Part shown: positions 1 to 8,115 of the stretch, piece by piece
Position numbering within the stretch: position 1 is the first letter of the stretch
How the letters are laid out: each line of letters opens with the position of its first letter
Assembly (NCBI GenBank): GCA_046349215.1
Contig: JAXMCV010000001.1
Span: 1,054,001 to 1,118,000 of the forward strand
Direction of reading: 5' to 3'
Source of the DNA: JAJXWB01 sp046349215
GTDB taxonomy: Bacteria > Pseudomonadota > Alphaproteobacteria > Rhizobiales > Beijerinckiaceae
Length of the DNA: 64,000 nucleotides
The notes under the pieces: generated by a model
Seen by the model: the letters and a program-made list of their open reading frames with translations, nothing else
Told to the model about the DNA's origin: nothing
Databases searched by the model: none
Position numbers and translations under genes: made by a program

Positions 1-2506
1 CGATCTTGGAGAGGTCGAGCAGGTCGTTGACGAGGCTCAGCACATGCTCGCCGGAGCGATGGATATCGCGCATGTATTCACGATACCGTTCGTTGCCGAC
101 AGGGCCGAAGCGCTCGTCCATGATGACTTCGGCAAAGCCGAGGATGGCGTTGAGAGGCGTGCGTATCTCGTGGCTGACCTTCGCCAGGAAATCAGACTTC
201 AGCGCGCTGGCGCGCTCGGCCTCGCGGCGCGCGTCGCCGAGTTCGCGCTCGACCTTCTTCCAGGCGGTCATGTCGCGCAGCACGGCGCAGAATTTCGGCG
301 TGGAGCCGGCGCCGATGCGGCCCAGCGTCACGAAGAGCGGAATGGAGCCGCCCTGCCGCGCGCGACCGACGATCTCGCGGCCGTCGTTCATGACCGAGGC
401 TACGCCGCCCTGTTTCACGCCATCGAAATATTGCGCGAGCGCGTCATGGCTTTCCGGCGCGACAAGGCTGGCGAACTGCTCGCCGGCGACCTCGTTCTGG
501 TCGAAACCGAACAGGGCTTCGCCGGAGCGGTTGAGCGAGAGAATGCGCCCGTCGGCGTCGAGCACGGCGACGCCGTCGGTGGCCGTATCGAGAATGGCGT
601 GCATTTCGCGCGCTTCGGAATCGCGTTGCCGCACTTCGAGTTCGAGCGCCTTGGCGCGCGCCGTGTCGCCATTGTCGACGGCGCGACGCAGCGTGACGAG
701 CGTCGCCGGCAGGTCGTCCCAGTCGATGGCCTGCACGCGCGCATCCACCGGCATCAGCGTTCCTTCGCGCGCCTCGATCTGCGCGGCGCCGCTGTCGGGC
801 GAACGGCCGTGGAACAGGCGGTCCATGCCGCCGGCCGCATGGAAGGCGTCGACGTCGGCATAGTCGAGAAGTTCGAGCAGCGTGCGATTGACAAAGATCG
901 GCACGTTGAAGCGGCTGACCACGACGCCGACCGGCAGACGCTCGAGCACGGCGCGGGCGTTGCGATCGCCGGGGTCGATCGCCGTTTCGGCGCGCGCCGG
1001 CGGCGCAGCCGGATCGACGATGGCGAGCGGCGGCGCGGCTTCCGCAGCCTGCGTCCGGGCGTCGTCTTGCAACGATTCTTCCGAACGTCCAAAGCGCGCG
1101 ACGAGATCGATGAGATCGCGGGCGCGCTGGTTGGCCGAAGCGGCGCGGTCCTGGTCGTCGTTGTGGTCCGGTTCGGCAGGCTTGTCCTCCGCGACGGGTT
1201 CGGCGCCGAGCGTGCGCGCGATTTCCTCGAAGGCGGATTTCTCGGTCGGCGTCAGGCCGGCCATGTTGAGCGCGTGATTGTTCTGGTTGGGCCGCAGCGG
1301 CACGACCTTGGCCGAGCCTTGCGAGGGCTGCGCCTCGGCGACAGGGGACTCGTCCGCTTCCTCCGGTTCGGCGACCTCGTCGACGCCGGGTGCGTCGAGT
1401 GCGGGAACTTCGTCCTGCATCTCGTCGCCCTGCCCGGCCGCGTCGACGGCGTCGCGCTCGTCGTCGCGATAGACGGGCGCGCCGGCGTCGGTCAGCGAAA
1501 CGATCTCTGCCGAAGCCGGTTCGTCTTCGTCCTGCGGCGCGACGGGCGCTTCGGGGGCGGCAGCGATTTCCGTCTGCGGCGGCGCGTCGGCGATGCGCGG
1601 CGGTTCGGCCTGCGCGTCCTCGACGGCGCGCGGCATGTCGACAACGAGCGCCGCCGGCGGCGTCGCGGCGACTGCGTCCGGTTCCGGCGCCGGCGTTTCC
1701 GTCTCGATGTCCCGCGCGATGCGTTCGGGGTGGATCAGGCCGAAGCCGCGAAAGCCGAGAAAATTCTCGTCGGCGTCGAAGACGGGCGCCGCGCCGAGCG
1801 TCACCGGCGCGAGATGCGCGCCGTCGCCCGCAGGCCAGCGAACCTCGACGCCGCTCCATGTATCGCGCGCGCCGAGCGCGGCGGCGATACGTCCCTCCGG
1901 ATCGAGCCCCATGTCGCGCGCGACATCGACGAAGCTGCGCCCGACGAGATCCGCATTCTGCGCGCCGATCGTTTCGGCCAGGGCGGGCGCGACCGAGGCG
2001 AAGACGTGATCCTTGTCCGTCGCCCATGCGAAACGGCGGGGACGCGGCGGCGCGGGCTCCGCAGGCGCGACGGCCGACAATTGCGCGACCTTGTTGTCGC
2101 CGCCGGCGGCCTTGGGCGCGCGGACGCCGAGAACGGCGATGACGAAAAACGGCTTGCCGGCTTCGCGGGCGACGCGCCGGCACAGCACGGTCACGGTTTC
2201 GGCGACCGGACCGAAGAAGAAGCGCAGGCGTTCGAGACGCGGCGCAGCGCCGGGCAGCAGCGAATGCGAGAGCGCGACGAGGCGCAGCGCGCCGGGTTCG
2301 CCGCCATGCAGAAGCCGCCGCGTCAACGCCGCGGCGTCGCCGCCGAACAGGGCCTGCGCGCCGTCGCTGGCGTAGGCGACGCGCGAAGGATCGCTGGCCA
2401 CGACAACCACCGGCGCGCCCGACTGGCGCAGCGAAGCCAGCGCCGGATCGGCGAGGGCCGCCTCGATCTCCTCCGGCCCGGGGCCGGAAAATTCCGCATC
2501 GCTCAT
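1..2506 (-). CDS. PdhS-like PAS sensor histidine kinase (C-terminus beyond window)
   Basis: Partial gene running off the left edge; the open frame starts at ATG 2506 (MSDAEFSGPGPEE) and has no stop to base 1. The N-terminal third is PAS-like. A long Ala/Pro/Glu-rich linker follows, with the KVVPLRP...ALNMAGLTPTEKSAFEEIARTLGA region that I associate with PdhS-type kinases. Two further PAS regions follow, and the HisKA dimerisation domain has its H-box SHEIRTPLNAI at about residue 775-785 (phospho-acceptor His779). The catalytic ATPase domain must lie outside the window. PdhS/PleC/DivJ kinases feed the DivK-CtrA cell-cycle pathway in Hyphomicrobiales. The PdhS assignment is inference from motif similarity; the histidine kinase call is certain. 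Confidence 0.9.
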   Translation of the reverse strand, partial: MSDAEFSGPGPEEIEAALADPALASLRQSGAPVVVVASDPSRVAYASDGAQALFGGDAAALTRRLLHGGEPGALRLVALSHSLLPGAAPRLERLRFFFGPVAETVTVLCRRVAREAGKPFFVIAVLGVRAPKAAGGDNKVAQLSAVAPAEPAPPRPRRFAWATDKDHVFASVAPALAETIGAQNADLVGRSFVDVARDMGLDPEGRIAAALGARDTWSGVEVRWPAGDGAHLAPVTLGAAPVFDADENFLGFRGFGLIHPERIARDIETETPAPEPDAVAATPPAALVVDMPRAVEDAQAEPPRIADAPPQTEIAAAPEAPVAPQDEDEPASAEIVSLTDAGAPVYRDDERDAVDAAGQGDEMQDEVPALDAPGVDEVAEPEEADESPVAEAQPSQGSAKVVPLRPNQNNHALNMAGLTPTEKSAFEEIARTLGAEPVAEDKPAEPDHNDDQDRAASANQRARDLIDLVARFGRSEESLQDDARTQAAEAAPPLAIVDPAAPPARAETAIDPGDRNARAVLERLPVGVVVSRFNVPIFVNRTLLELLDYADVDAFHAAGGMDRLFHGRSPDSGAAQIEAREGTLMPVDARVQAIDWDDLPATLVTLRRAVDNGDTARAKALELEVRQRDSEAREMHAILDTATDGVAVLDADGRILSLNRSGEALFGFDQNEVAGEQFASLVAPESHDALAQYFDGVKQGGVASVMNDGREIVGRARQGGSIPLFVTLGRIGAGSTPKFCAVLRDMTAWKKVERELGDARREAERASALKSDFLAKVSHEIRTPLNAILGFAEVIMDERFGPVGNERYREYMRDIHRSGEHVLSLVNDLLDLSKI

Positions 2507-2658
2507 CGCAAACCCAAACGCTCGACGCCTGCCCCTGCCGGGTCGGCTGGCCGGAAAACTTAATGGAGTCTTAACGGCCGGCCCGGCCGAAATCCACGCG
2601 ACGTCAGGGCTTCCACGGCATTTGATGGGTTAATGATGAATCTGGGCCGCTGCGGCGC

Positions 2659-2687
2659 ACAATTTTGTTGCATTGCAGCAAAATTGT
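2659..2687. promoter_or_regulatory. PhaR-like operator upstream of phasin genes
   Basis: Near-perfect 29-bp palindrome with 13-base arms ACAATTTTGTTGC and GCAGCAAAATTGT (12 of 13 pairs) around ATT, ending 75 bases before the phasin start codon. The core TTGC-N3-GCAG resembles the TGC...GCA sites bound by the PHB-responsive repressor PhaR of Paracoccus and Rhodobacter. Assignment to PhaR is inference; the palindrome is directly visible. Confidence 0.65.
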
Positions 2688-2762
2688 GTTATCGGTTGCG
2701 CGCGGGACGGAAGAGACCACAATCGGCCGTCCGGGGGAAAACGCAGCCAGAGGAGATGCGAC

Positions 2763-3128
2763 ATGACCCAGCTTCCTTACGAAATTCCGGCAGAAATGCG
2801 CGACTTCGCCGAAAAGAGCGTCGAACAGGCGCGCAAGGCGTTCGAAGGCTTCATGGGCGCCGCCCAGAAGGCCGCAACCGCCGTCGAGTCCAGCGCATTC
2901 GCCGTTCCGGCGGGCGTCAAGGACGTCGGCGCCAAGGCCATGTCCTATGCCGAGGCCAACATGAAGGCCGCCTTCGACCATGCGCAGAAGCTGGTCCACG
3001 CCAAGGACCTGCAGGAGGTCGTGCAGCTGCAGTCCGAATATCTGAAGGCGCAGATGGCCAACCTCCAGGAGCAGGCCAAGGAAATCGGCACGACGGTGCA
3101 GAAGGCCGTCACGCCCAAGTCCTCGTAA
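2763..3128 (+). CDS. phasin family protein
   Basis: 121-residue amphipathic helical protein of the phasin family (MTQLPYEIPAEMRDF...). It contains the typical pattern of Ala/Lys/Glu/Gln helices with AKAMSYAEANMKAAFDHAQKLVHAKDLQEVVQLQSEY split over residues about 60-95. Phasins coat polyhydroxybutyrate granules and limit their coalescence. The start is ATG 2763, because AGGAG at 2751-2755 is seven bases upstream; an upstream extension to 2673 would run through the palindrome. A second phasin follows 32 bases downstream on the same strand, so the two are probably co-transcribed and controlled from the palindrome at 2659-2687. Confidence 0.9.
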   Translation: MTQLPYEIPAEMRDFAEKSVEQARKAFEGFMGAAQKAATAVESSAFAVPAGVKDVGAKAMSYAEANMKAAFDHAQKLVHAKDLQEVVQLQSEYLKAQMANLQEQAKEIGTTVQKAVTPKSS

Positions 3129-3160
3129 ACGAAAGTCCTTTTCGAGACAGGAGATCGATC

Positions 3161-3781
3161 ATGGCCGTACGCAGACCCGCCCCCAAGGCTCCGGCTCCCG
3201 TCGCGCCGGCGCCCAAGGCCGCTGCGCCCAAGGCTGTGGTGGCAAAGCCCGCCGCGCCGAAGGCCGCCGCTCCGGCAGCCGAGGCGCCCGTCAAGGCCGA
3301 GGCGAAAGCCGAAGCCAAGCCGGTCGTGGCCAAGCCGGTCGCAGCGAAGCCGGCCGAAAAGCCGGTCGCGGCTGCGGCCGTGGTCGATCTTTCCGGTCTG
3401 GAAGCCAACATCAGCAGCGTCGCCGCCAAGGCTCTCGAGCAGGGTCGCGCCGCCTATGACCAGGCGAAGGCCGCGACCGAGGAAGCCACCCAGACGCTGC
3501 AGGCGAGCTTCGCCGCCACGTCGAAGGGCGCGTCCGAACTCGCGGTCAAGGCGCTCGACTCGGCCAAGACCAACGCCAACGCCGTCTTCGATCACCTGAA
3601 GGCCTTGGCCACCGCCAAGAACATCGCCGAGGCGATTCAGCTGCACGGCGAATTCCTGCGCACGCAGGGCGAAGCCGCCGTGGCGCAGGCGAAGGAATTC
3701 GCCGAACTCGCCAAGAAGACGGCCGACGAGACCGCCGCGCCCATCCAGGCGCAGATGAAGAAGGTCCTGCACAAGGGCTGA
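3161..3781 (+). CDS. phasin with Ala/Lys/Pro-rich N-terminal tail
   Basis: 206 residues. The first ~70 are a low-complexity, positively charged Ala-Lys-Pro repeat (APKAPAPVAPAPKAA...), reminiscent of histone H1-like tails on PhaF/PhaM-type granule proteins. Residues ~75-206 form a phasin domain (SSVAAKALEQGRAAYDQAKAA, FDHLKALATAKNIAEAIQLH). The start ATG 3161 is preceded by AGGAG (AGACAGGAGATCGATC). The basic tail could bind DNA and help partition PHB granules, which is inference from PhaF/PhaM. It sits directly after the first phasin and the two are likely one operon. Confidence 0.88.
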   Translation: MAVRRPAPKAPAPVAPAPKAAAPKAVVAKPAAPKAAAPAAEAPVKAEAKAEAKPVVAKPVAAKPAEKPVAAAAVVDLSGLEANISSVAAKALEQGRAAYDQAKAATEEATQTLQASFAATSKGASELAVKALDSAKTNANAVFDHLKALATAKNIAEAIQLHGEFLRTQGEAAVAQAKEFAELAKKTADETAAPIQAQMKKVLHKG

Positions 3782-3850
3782 TTCAAGCGCCGCGCGCGGG
3801 CCGTTTCCGGGCCGCGCCGCGCGACTTTCGCTTCCCCTCCAGCCTTTGCC

Positions 3851-3876
3851 GCGCCGCCTTGCATTGCAGGCGGCGC
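3851..3876. terminator. GC-rich hairpin downstream of phasin operon
   Basis: Inverted repeat GCGCCGCC / GGCGGCGC around TTGCATTGCA, followed by TTCTCT on the plus strand, 70 bases after the second phasin stop. It can act as an intrinsic terminator for the phasin operon. The loop repeats TTGCATTGCAG, the same core as the putative PhaR operator at 2659-2687, so a regulatory role is an alternative. Confidence 0.4.
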
Positions 3877-3933
3877 TTCTCTATAGGCTTCGCCTGACGC
3901 AGCCCTTGCGCGCATGATCCGCACGGGCGCAGT

Positions 3934-4010
3934 GCCGCCATAGCTCAGTTGGTTAGAGCGCTAGATTGTGGATCTAGAGGTCCCCCGTTCGAGCCGGGGT
4001 GGCGGTACCA
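3934..4010 (+). tRNA. tRNA-His (GTG)
   Basis: 77 nt including encoded CCA. Acceptor GCCGCCA pairs with TGGCGGT, D-arm GCTC...GAGC, anticodon stem CTAGA/TCTAG with loop TTGTGGA (anticodon GTG), variable loop AGGTC, T-arm CCCCG/CGGGG. The first pair is G1:U72, the discriminator is A73 and base -1 is T, so the usual encoded G-1 opposite C73 is absent. This is the variant described for a group of alphaproteobacteria with a matching histidyl-tRNA synthetase. Confidence 0.97.
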
Positions 4011-4052
4011 TCTTTCCGTCGCCCGACGCCGCGAACTTCGCACGCAGCGCCC

Positions 4053-6368
4053 CTACTTCTTCCCCTGCCCACCCAGTTGCTCGACGATCCGCTTCAGGCC
4101 TGCATCGTCGGGCGAGAGCGCCGAGAGCTTCTGCGCGTAATCCAGCGCCGCGTCGAACTGGCCGGCGCGCAGGCTGTTCTGCAGCAACGTGCTGAGGATG
4201 GAGCGGTCCGACGGATTGGCCTCGGCCGCGCGGCGCAGCACGTCCATCGCCTCGTCGTTGCGGCCCGTCGACTGCAGGGCGATCGCATAGACATAGGCGT
4301 AGCGCGGCTGGCCGGGCTCGCGTTCGGCCGCCTGTTTCAGCAGGTCGAGCGCTTCGGCATATTTCTTCTGGCGGACCAGTGCGAGGCCCAGCGCATGGCG
4401 CGGGGCGGCGGCCTGCGGGTCGATCATCACGGTCGCGCGCAGCAGACGTTCGGCGTCGGCCTCGCGTCCCGTGGCGCGATAGAGATCGGCGAGCGCAATG
4501 CGCGGCGCAACGAGCGGCGCGAGCGCGATGGCCGCGCGATATTCCTCTTCCGCCGCGACCGCGTCGCCGCGACGGCTGAAGAAATTGCCGAGGTTGGTGC
4601 GGCTCTCGGCGCGATCGGCGTTGAAGCGTTCGGCCGCGACATATTCGGCCGCCGCTCTGTCGAATGCCGCGCGCTCGGCTTCCGGGGCGCCGGGCGGCGG
4701 GCCTTCGGCCAAAGTCGAAACCGCTTCGAGGCGCACGGCGCGGATCGGATCGGCGAGAAGCGGACTGGCGCGCCGCCAGCGTTCCGGCGGTTGCAGGCGC
4801 GCGACGCTGCGCAGAGCGGCGATGCGCGCCATCGGTTCGGGATCTGCGAGCGCATCGGCGATCAACGCATCGACATCGCGGCCGGACTGCCCGTCGAGAT
4901 TGAGGATCGCTGTCGCGCGCGCCAGCGGCGGCGTCTGTTTTTCGCGCGCGACCGCCAGCAAGAGAGCGCGCGCGTCGGGCGATTGCGTGCGCGCGGCGTG
5001 GAAGGCGCGCGCATAGGTCTGGAAACCCTTGCGCGTCGGGCCATGCCAGCCTTCCACGGCCTCGGCCGCCCAGGCCGCCGGTCTGTCCTTGTGGCAATCG
5101 TTGCACGCGTTGGGCGTGCCGATGGCGACAGTGAGATCTGGACGCGGCACGCGGAAGCCGTGGTCGTGGCGCGGATCGACGACCATGTAGGTGCGCGCCG
5201 GCATATGGCAGGAGATGCAATCGGGCTGGTTCTTGCCGTCCTTGTGTCCGGTATGGGCCGTCGCCGCGAAGCGCTCGGCCGCATGGCACTGGCTGCAGAC
5301 CTGCGCGCCGTCGGCCTTCAGCTTGCCGCTGTGCGGATCGTGGCAGTCGCTGCACAAGACGCCCTTCGCGAACATCCTGCTCTGCTGGAAGGACGAAAGG
5401 TTGAACACCTCGTCCTTCATCTGGCCGTCGTCCTCGAACAGGTCGGGCGTGAGGAAGACCGGGCGATAGTGATCCATCAGCGGTTGGCCCGGCCGCCATG
5501 TCGCGTCGAATTGCGAGCGGCGCACATGGCAGCGCCCGCAGGTCTCGAGTTCGCCGCCGACGGTCGGGCTCGCGCCGCCGGACGGGCTTCCCGTCTTCGG
5601 ATCGGGCGTCCAGTCGACGGGCGGGCGCTGCCTTGCGAGGGAGGCGAAACCTTTGAGCGCCGCCTTCGGATCGCGTCCGGCATTCGCCCAGACGACATGG
5701 CCGGACGCCGGGCCGTGGCAGGATTCGCAGCCGATGCCGATTTCGGAAAAGGACGCTGCGAACGCATTTTTCGTGGCGTCGTAATTCTTGCGCACCGCCG
5801 TCGAATGGCAATCGGCGCACATGAAGTTCCAGTTCTGCAGCGGGCCGGTCCAGTGCAGCGCGTCGCCGGGAGGAACGGCCTCGCCGGGATAGAGATGGAA
5901 CCAGCGCTGGCCGCCCTGCCCTTTCGGACGCGTATCCCAGGCGAAGGGCAGCGCCTGCACGCGCCCGTCGGGAAAGGTCGTCAGATATTGCTGCAGCGGC
6001 TCGAGGCCGAACGTGTAGTCGATGCGATAGGTCGCGCTCTTGCCGTCGGCGCCTTCGGTCTCGACGAAATAGCCGCCGTCCCTGCGGAAGAAGCTCGCCT
6101 TCGACCTGAAGTGCTCGGCCTTCGCGTCGTTGAAATCGCCGAGCACCGTGTTTGCATCGGCGCGCTGCATGGCCCGCGCGTGCTGCGACGACATCCACAA
6201 TTTCGATTGCGTGGCGTGGCACCCGGCGCAGGCTGCAGATCCGACATAGGCTCGATCGGCGGCCGGCTGCGCCTGAGCCCCGTTCCCGGCGAGCGCCGCA
6301 CTCGCCAGAATTAAAAAAGCTGCGGCGCGTCGCAGAAAATCGGAAGCGACGCGCCGCAGCGTTTTCAT
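4053..6368 (-). CDS. periplasmic octaheme cytochrome c with C-terminal TPRs
   Basis: 771 residues from ATG 6368. It has a signal peptide (MKTLRRVASDFLRRAAAFLILASAALA split around residue 28), then eight CxxCH c-heme sites at about residues 47, 184, 214, 277, 339, 358, 384 and 422. A HEAT-like helical stretch spans ~470-560 and several TPR units run from ~560 to the C-terminus (TNLGNFFSRRGDAVAAEEEY, ALGLALVRQKKYAEALDLL). The heme part resembles the doubled-CXXCH/cytochrome c554-type multiheme proteins. The likely role is periplasmic electron transfer or reduction of a small N/S compound, with TPRs docking a partner; the substrate is unknown. A longer start at 6464 would bury the signal peptide and overlap the upstream gene. 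Confidence 0.85.
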   Translation of the reverse strand: MKTLRRVASDFLRRAAAFLILASAALAGNGAQAQPAADRAYVGSAACAGCHATQSKLWMSSQHARAMQRADANTVLGDFNDAKAEHFRSKASFFRRDGGYFVETEGADGKSATYRIDYTFGLEPLQQYLTTFPDGRVQALPFAWDTRPKGQGGQRWFHLYPGEAVPPGDALHWTGPLQNWNFMCADCHSTAVRKNYDATKNAFAASFSEIGIGCESCHGPASGHVVWANAGRDPKAALKGFASLARQRPPVDWTPDPKTGSPSGGASPTVGGELETCGRCHVRRSQFDATWRPGQPLMDHYRPVFLTPDLFEDDGQMKDEVFNLSSFQQSRMFAKGVLCSDCHDPHSGKLKADGAQVCSQCHAAERFAATAHTGHKDGKNQPDCISCHMPARTYMVVDPRHDHGFRVPRPDLTVAIGTPNACNDCHKDRPAAWAAEAVEGWHGPTRKGFQTYARAFHAARTQSPDARALLLAVAREKQTPPLARATAILNLDGQSGRDVDALIADALADPEPMARIAALRSVARLQPPERWRRASPLLADPIRAVRLEAVSTLAEGPPPGAPEAERAAFDRAAAEYVAAERFNADRAESRTNLGNFFSRRGDAVAAEEEYRAAIALAPLVAPRIALADLYRATGREADAERLLRATVMIDPQAAAPRHALGLALVRQKKYAEALDLLKQAAEREPGQPRYAYVYAIALQSTGRNDEAMDVLRRAAEANPSDRSILSTLLQNSLRAGQFDAALDYAQKLSALSPDDAGLKRIVEQLGGQGKK

Positions 6369-6378
6369 GCGTAGCGAA

Positions 6379-6582
6379 TCAGCGGACGACGACGACGCCC
6401 CGGCGATAGACCGGGGGACGACGAACCGCGACGGCGCCGCGCGGACCGGCGCAGGCCGCGCCACGCACGCCGCGCACGCAGGCAGCGGCTTCGGCCGGCG
6501 CGACGGTCGCGACGGAAATGGCGGCGAAATCGAAGGCGCTGAGCGCCAGGACGGCGGCGAACGGCAGCAGTGTCTTTTTCAT
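6379..6582 (-). CDS. small secreted protein of unknown function
   Basis: 67 residues with a clear signal peptide (MKKTLLPFAAVLALSAFDF...APAEAA) and a short mature part rich in Arg/Val/Gly with two cysteines (ACVRGVRGAACAGPRGAVAV). ATG 6582 has AGGAG nine bases upstream. The stop lies 10 bases before the octaheme cytochrome start, so the two may be co-transcribed. Similar tiny secreted proteins occur in Hyphomicrobiales; no function is known to me. Confidence 0.7.
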   Translation of the reverse strand: MKKTLLPFAAVLALSAFDFAAISVATVAPAEAAACVRGVRGAACAGPRGAVAVRRPPVYRRGVVVVR

Positions 6583-6706
6583 TGGGGCATCTCCTGTGGG
6601 CGATGCAGGCTGACACGCCGGCCACAAACGACCAATGACACAAGGACCCAAAGAATCGGCATTTGCGGACGCAGGGTCAATCAATTCCAAATCGAATCAA
6701 CAAAAA

Positions 6707-6730
6707 GCCCGCGGCGCTTGCGCCGCGGGC
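6707..6730 (-). terminator. intrinsic terminator of the DUF3597 gene
   Basis: Perfect 11-bp GC-rich inverted repeat (GCCCGCGGCGC / GCGCCGCGGGC). On the minus strand it is followed by TTTTTG, 23 bases past the DUF3597 stop codon. Confidence 0.85.
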
Positions 6731-6752
6731 CCCTGTCGATCGCGATGGAAGC

Positions 6753-7130
6753 TCAGCCCTTCTTCAGGCTGTCCGGCAGCTTGCCGCCATTGGCGGCGAT
6801 CATTTCCATCATCTTCTTGTGCAGCCAGATGTTCATCTTGGCCGAATCGTTGGTGTCGCCGTCATAGTGCAGTTCGTGCGCCAGGCCCTTGCGGGCCGTG
6901 AGGCTCGAATCGAGGCCGAGCACCTTCATCAGGTCTACGATGGAGACGCGCCAGTCGAGCGTCTCGGGATTCTTCTCGTTCATGTCGTCGAGAATCTTCT
7001 CGACATCGACCGAACCGGCGGGAGCGACCGGCGAGGCGGGCGCAGCGCCCGGCGAAGCGGGCGCGCCCTCGGCGGCCTTGGCCTCGGACACGCCAAAAAT
7101 CTTGCTGATGATGGAGCCGAAAAAGCTCAT
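6753..7130 (-). CDS. DUF3597 domain protein
   Basis: 125 residues beginning MSFFGSIISKIFG, with an Ala/Pro-rich linker at ~20-40 and the conserved C-terminal segment (LDWRVSIVDLMKVLGLDSS, ARKGLAHELHYDGD) typical of the DUF3597 family, which includes proteins with a LysM-independent helical fold. Function is unknown. ATG 7130 has AGGAG seven bases upstream; longer in-frame extensions lack family similarity. It stands alone, with its own terminator at 6707-6730. Confidence 0.85.
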   Translation of the reverse strand: MSFFGSIISKIFGVSEAKAAEGAPASPGAAPASPVAPAGSVDVEKILDDMNEKNPETLDWRVSIVDLMKVLGLDSSLTARKGLAHELHYDGDTNDSAKMNIWLHKKMMEMIAANGGKLPDSLKKG

Positions 7131-7350
7131 GTGTAACTCCTGTTTGGACGAATGCCGGACCTGAGGACCGTCTTGCAATGCGTCGGGCGTTGGACCGCAA
7201 CTCGCGCAGCGACCCTCTATACCGCGGCGGGCCGGGCGCCGGCGGCGGGGGATGATCCCCGCCAGCGCAGCCCAAGGCAAGCGGAATTTCCGGGCGGCAA
7301 GTCCTTCTTCCTCCTGCGGAAGAATACAATTCGCGACAAATGGAGTCCGA

Positions 7351-8067
7351 TTACGCCAGAACGAGGCAGGCCAGGGCGATGCGTCGGTCCCTGTAGCCCA
7401 GTATCTGGACGAAGCCGCAGGCAAGCGGAACCTCGACGCCACGATCCAGAATGCGCACGTCGGGTCCGCGCGGATGCATCGCGCCGGACGCGTCCGCCTG
7501 CCGGACGAAGCGAATTTCGATCTCGGACGGTTCACGGCCGAACCCTGTCTTCAGCGCCTTCAGATAGGCCTCCTTCGCGGTCCAGAGCTTCAGGAACGTC
7601 TCGTGCGCGTTTTCGCCGAGCCGGGCGAGCAGATCGCGCTCGGCCGCATGCATCACGTTGAGGGGATGTTCGAAAGGCGCGCCGACAGGTTCGATGTCGA
7701 CGCCGACCGGCTTTTCCGCGAAGGCGACCGCGGCGAGATCGTCGCGACCCGAAATCGAAAGATGCAGGCCGCAGTGCGGCGCAACGATCAGCGGAGCGCC
7801 GGCGGTCTCGCGACCGATCGCGATCGCTTCGGCGCTGCATTGCAGCCTTCGCGCAAGGGCGCGACGGGCGAGCCCGCGACGGGCGAGATAGCCGCGCCGG
7901 AGGTGGGACTTTTCGGGCGCCTCGCGGATTTCATCGGGCGCTGGCGAGGGCAATGTCAGATCGGAATGCCGGGCGACAAGGGCTTCCGCGCAGCCGCCGG
8001 CAAAAACCTGCACGAGGCTCATGGCCTCGATCTTCCCGCCCGGCTGCGCCTCGTGCATCGTCGCCAT
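7351..8067 (-). CDS. 4'-phosphopantetheinyl transferase superfamily (Sfp-type)
   Basis: 238 residues. It transfers phosphopantetheine from CoA to a carrier-protein serine. The diagnostic motifs are VGVDIEPVG (Mg-binding D/E, about residue 122) and FLKLWTAKEAYLKALKTG (W-x-x-KEA, ~165), with the substrate motif LSISGRDDLAAVAF just before. Length fits Sfp/EntD-like enzymes rather than the short AcpS. ATG 8067 is used here; an internal ATG at 8022 (MSLVQVFAGG) is also plausible because neither has a strong ribosome site. It is divergent from azlC. No carrier protein or NRPS/PKS is nearby, so the target is unknown. Confidence 0.88.
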   Translation of the reverse strand: MATMHEAQPGGKIEAMSLVQVFAGGCAEALVARHSDLTLPSPAPDEIREAPEKSHLRRGYLARRGLARRALARRLQCSAEAIAIGRETAGAPLIVAPHCGLHLSISGRDDLAAVAFAEKPVGVDIEPVGAPFEHPLNVMHAAERDLLARLGENAHETFLKLWTAKEAYLKALKTGFGREPSEIEIRFVRQADASGAMHPRGPDVRILDRGVEVPLACGFVQILGYRDRRIALACLVLA

Positions 8068-8115
8068 TCTGCCGCCTGTCTAGCACGCGCGGCGCAGCCG
8101 GGCGAAACTCGGCGC

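Noticed and set aside
44..2563. 839-residue open frame on the plus strand
   Set aside because: Antisense to the PAS histidine kinase, rich in Arg/Ala/Gly/Asp without family features; an effect of high GC third positions.
3784..3832. GC-rich partial hairpin directly after the second phasin
   Set aside because: Arms contain a mismatch and no T-run follows; the hairpin at 3851-3876 is the better terminator candidate.
3999..6314. 771-residue plus-strand open frame and its minus-strand companion at 3961-6222
   Set aside because: Shadows of the octaheme cytochrome gene, whose frame alone has a signal peptide, eight CxxCH sites and TPRs.
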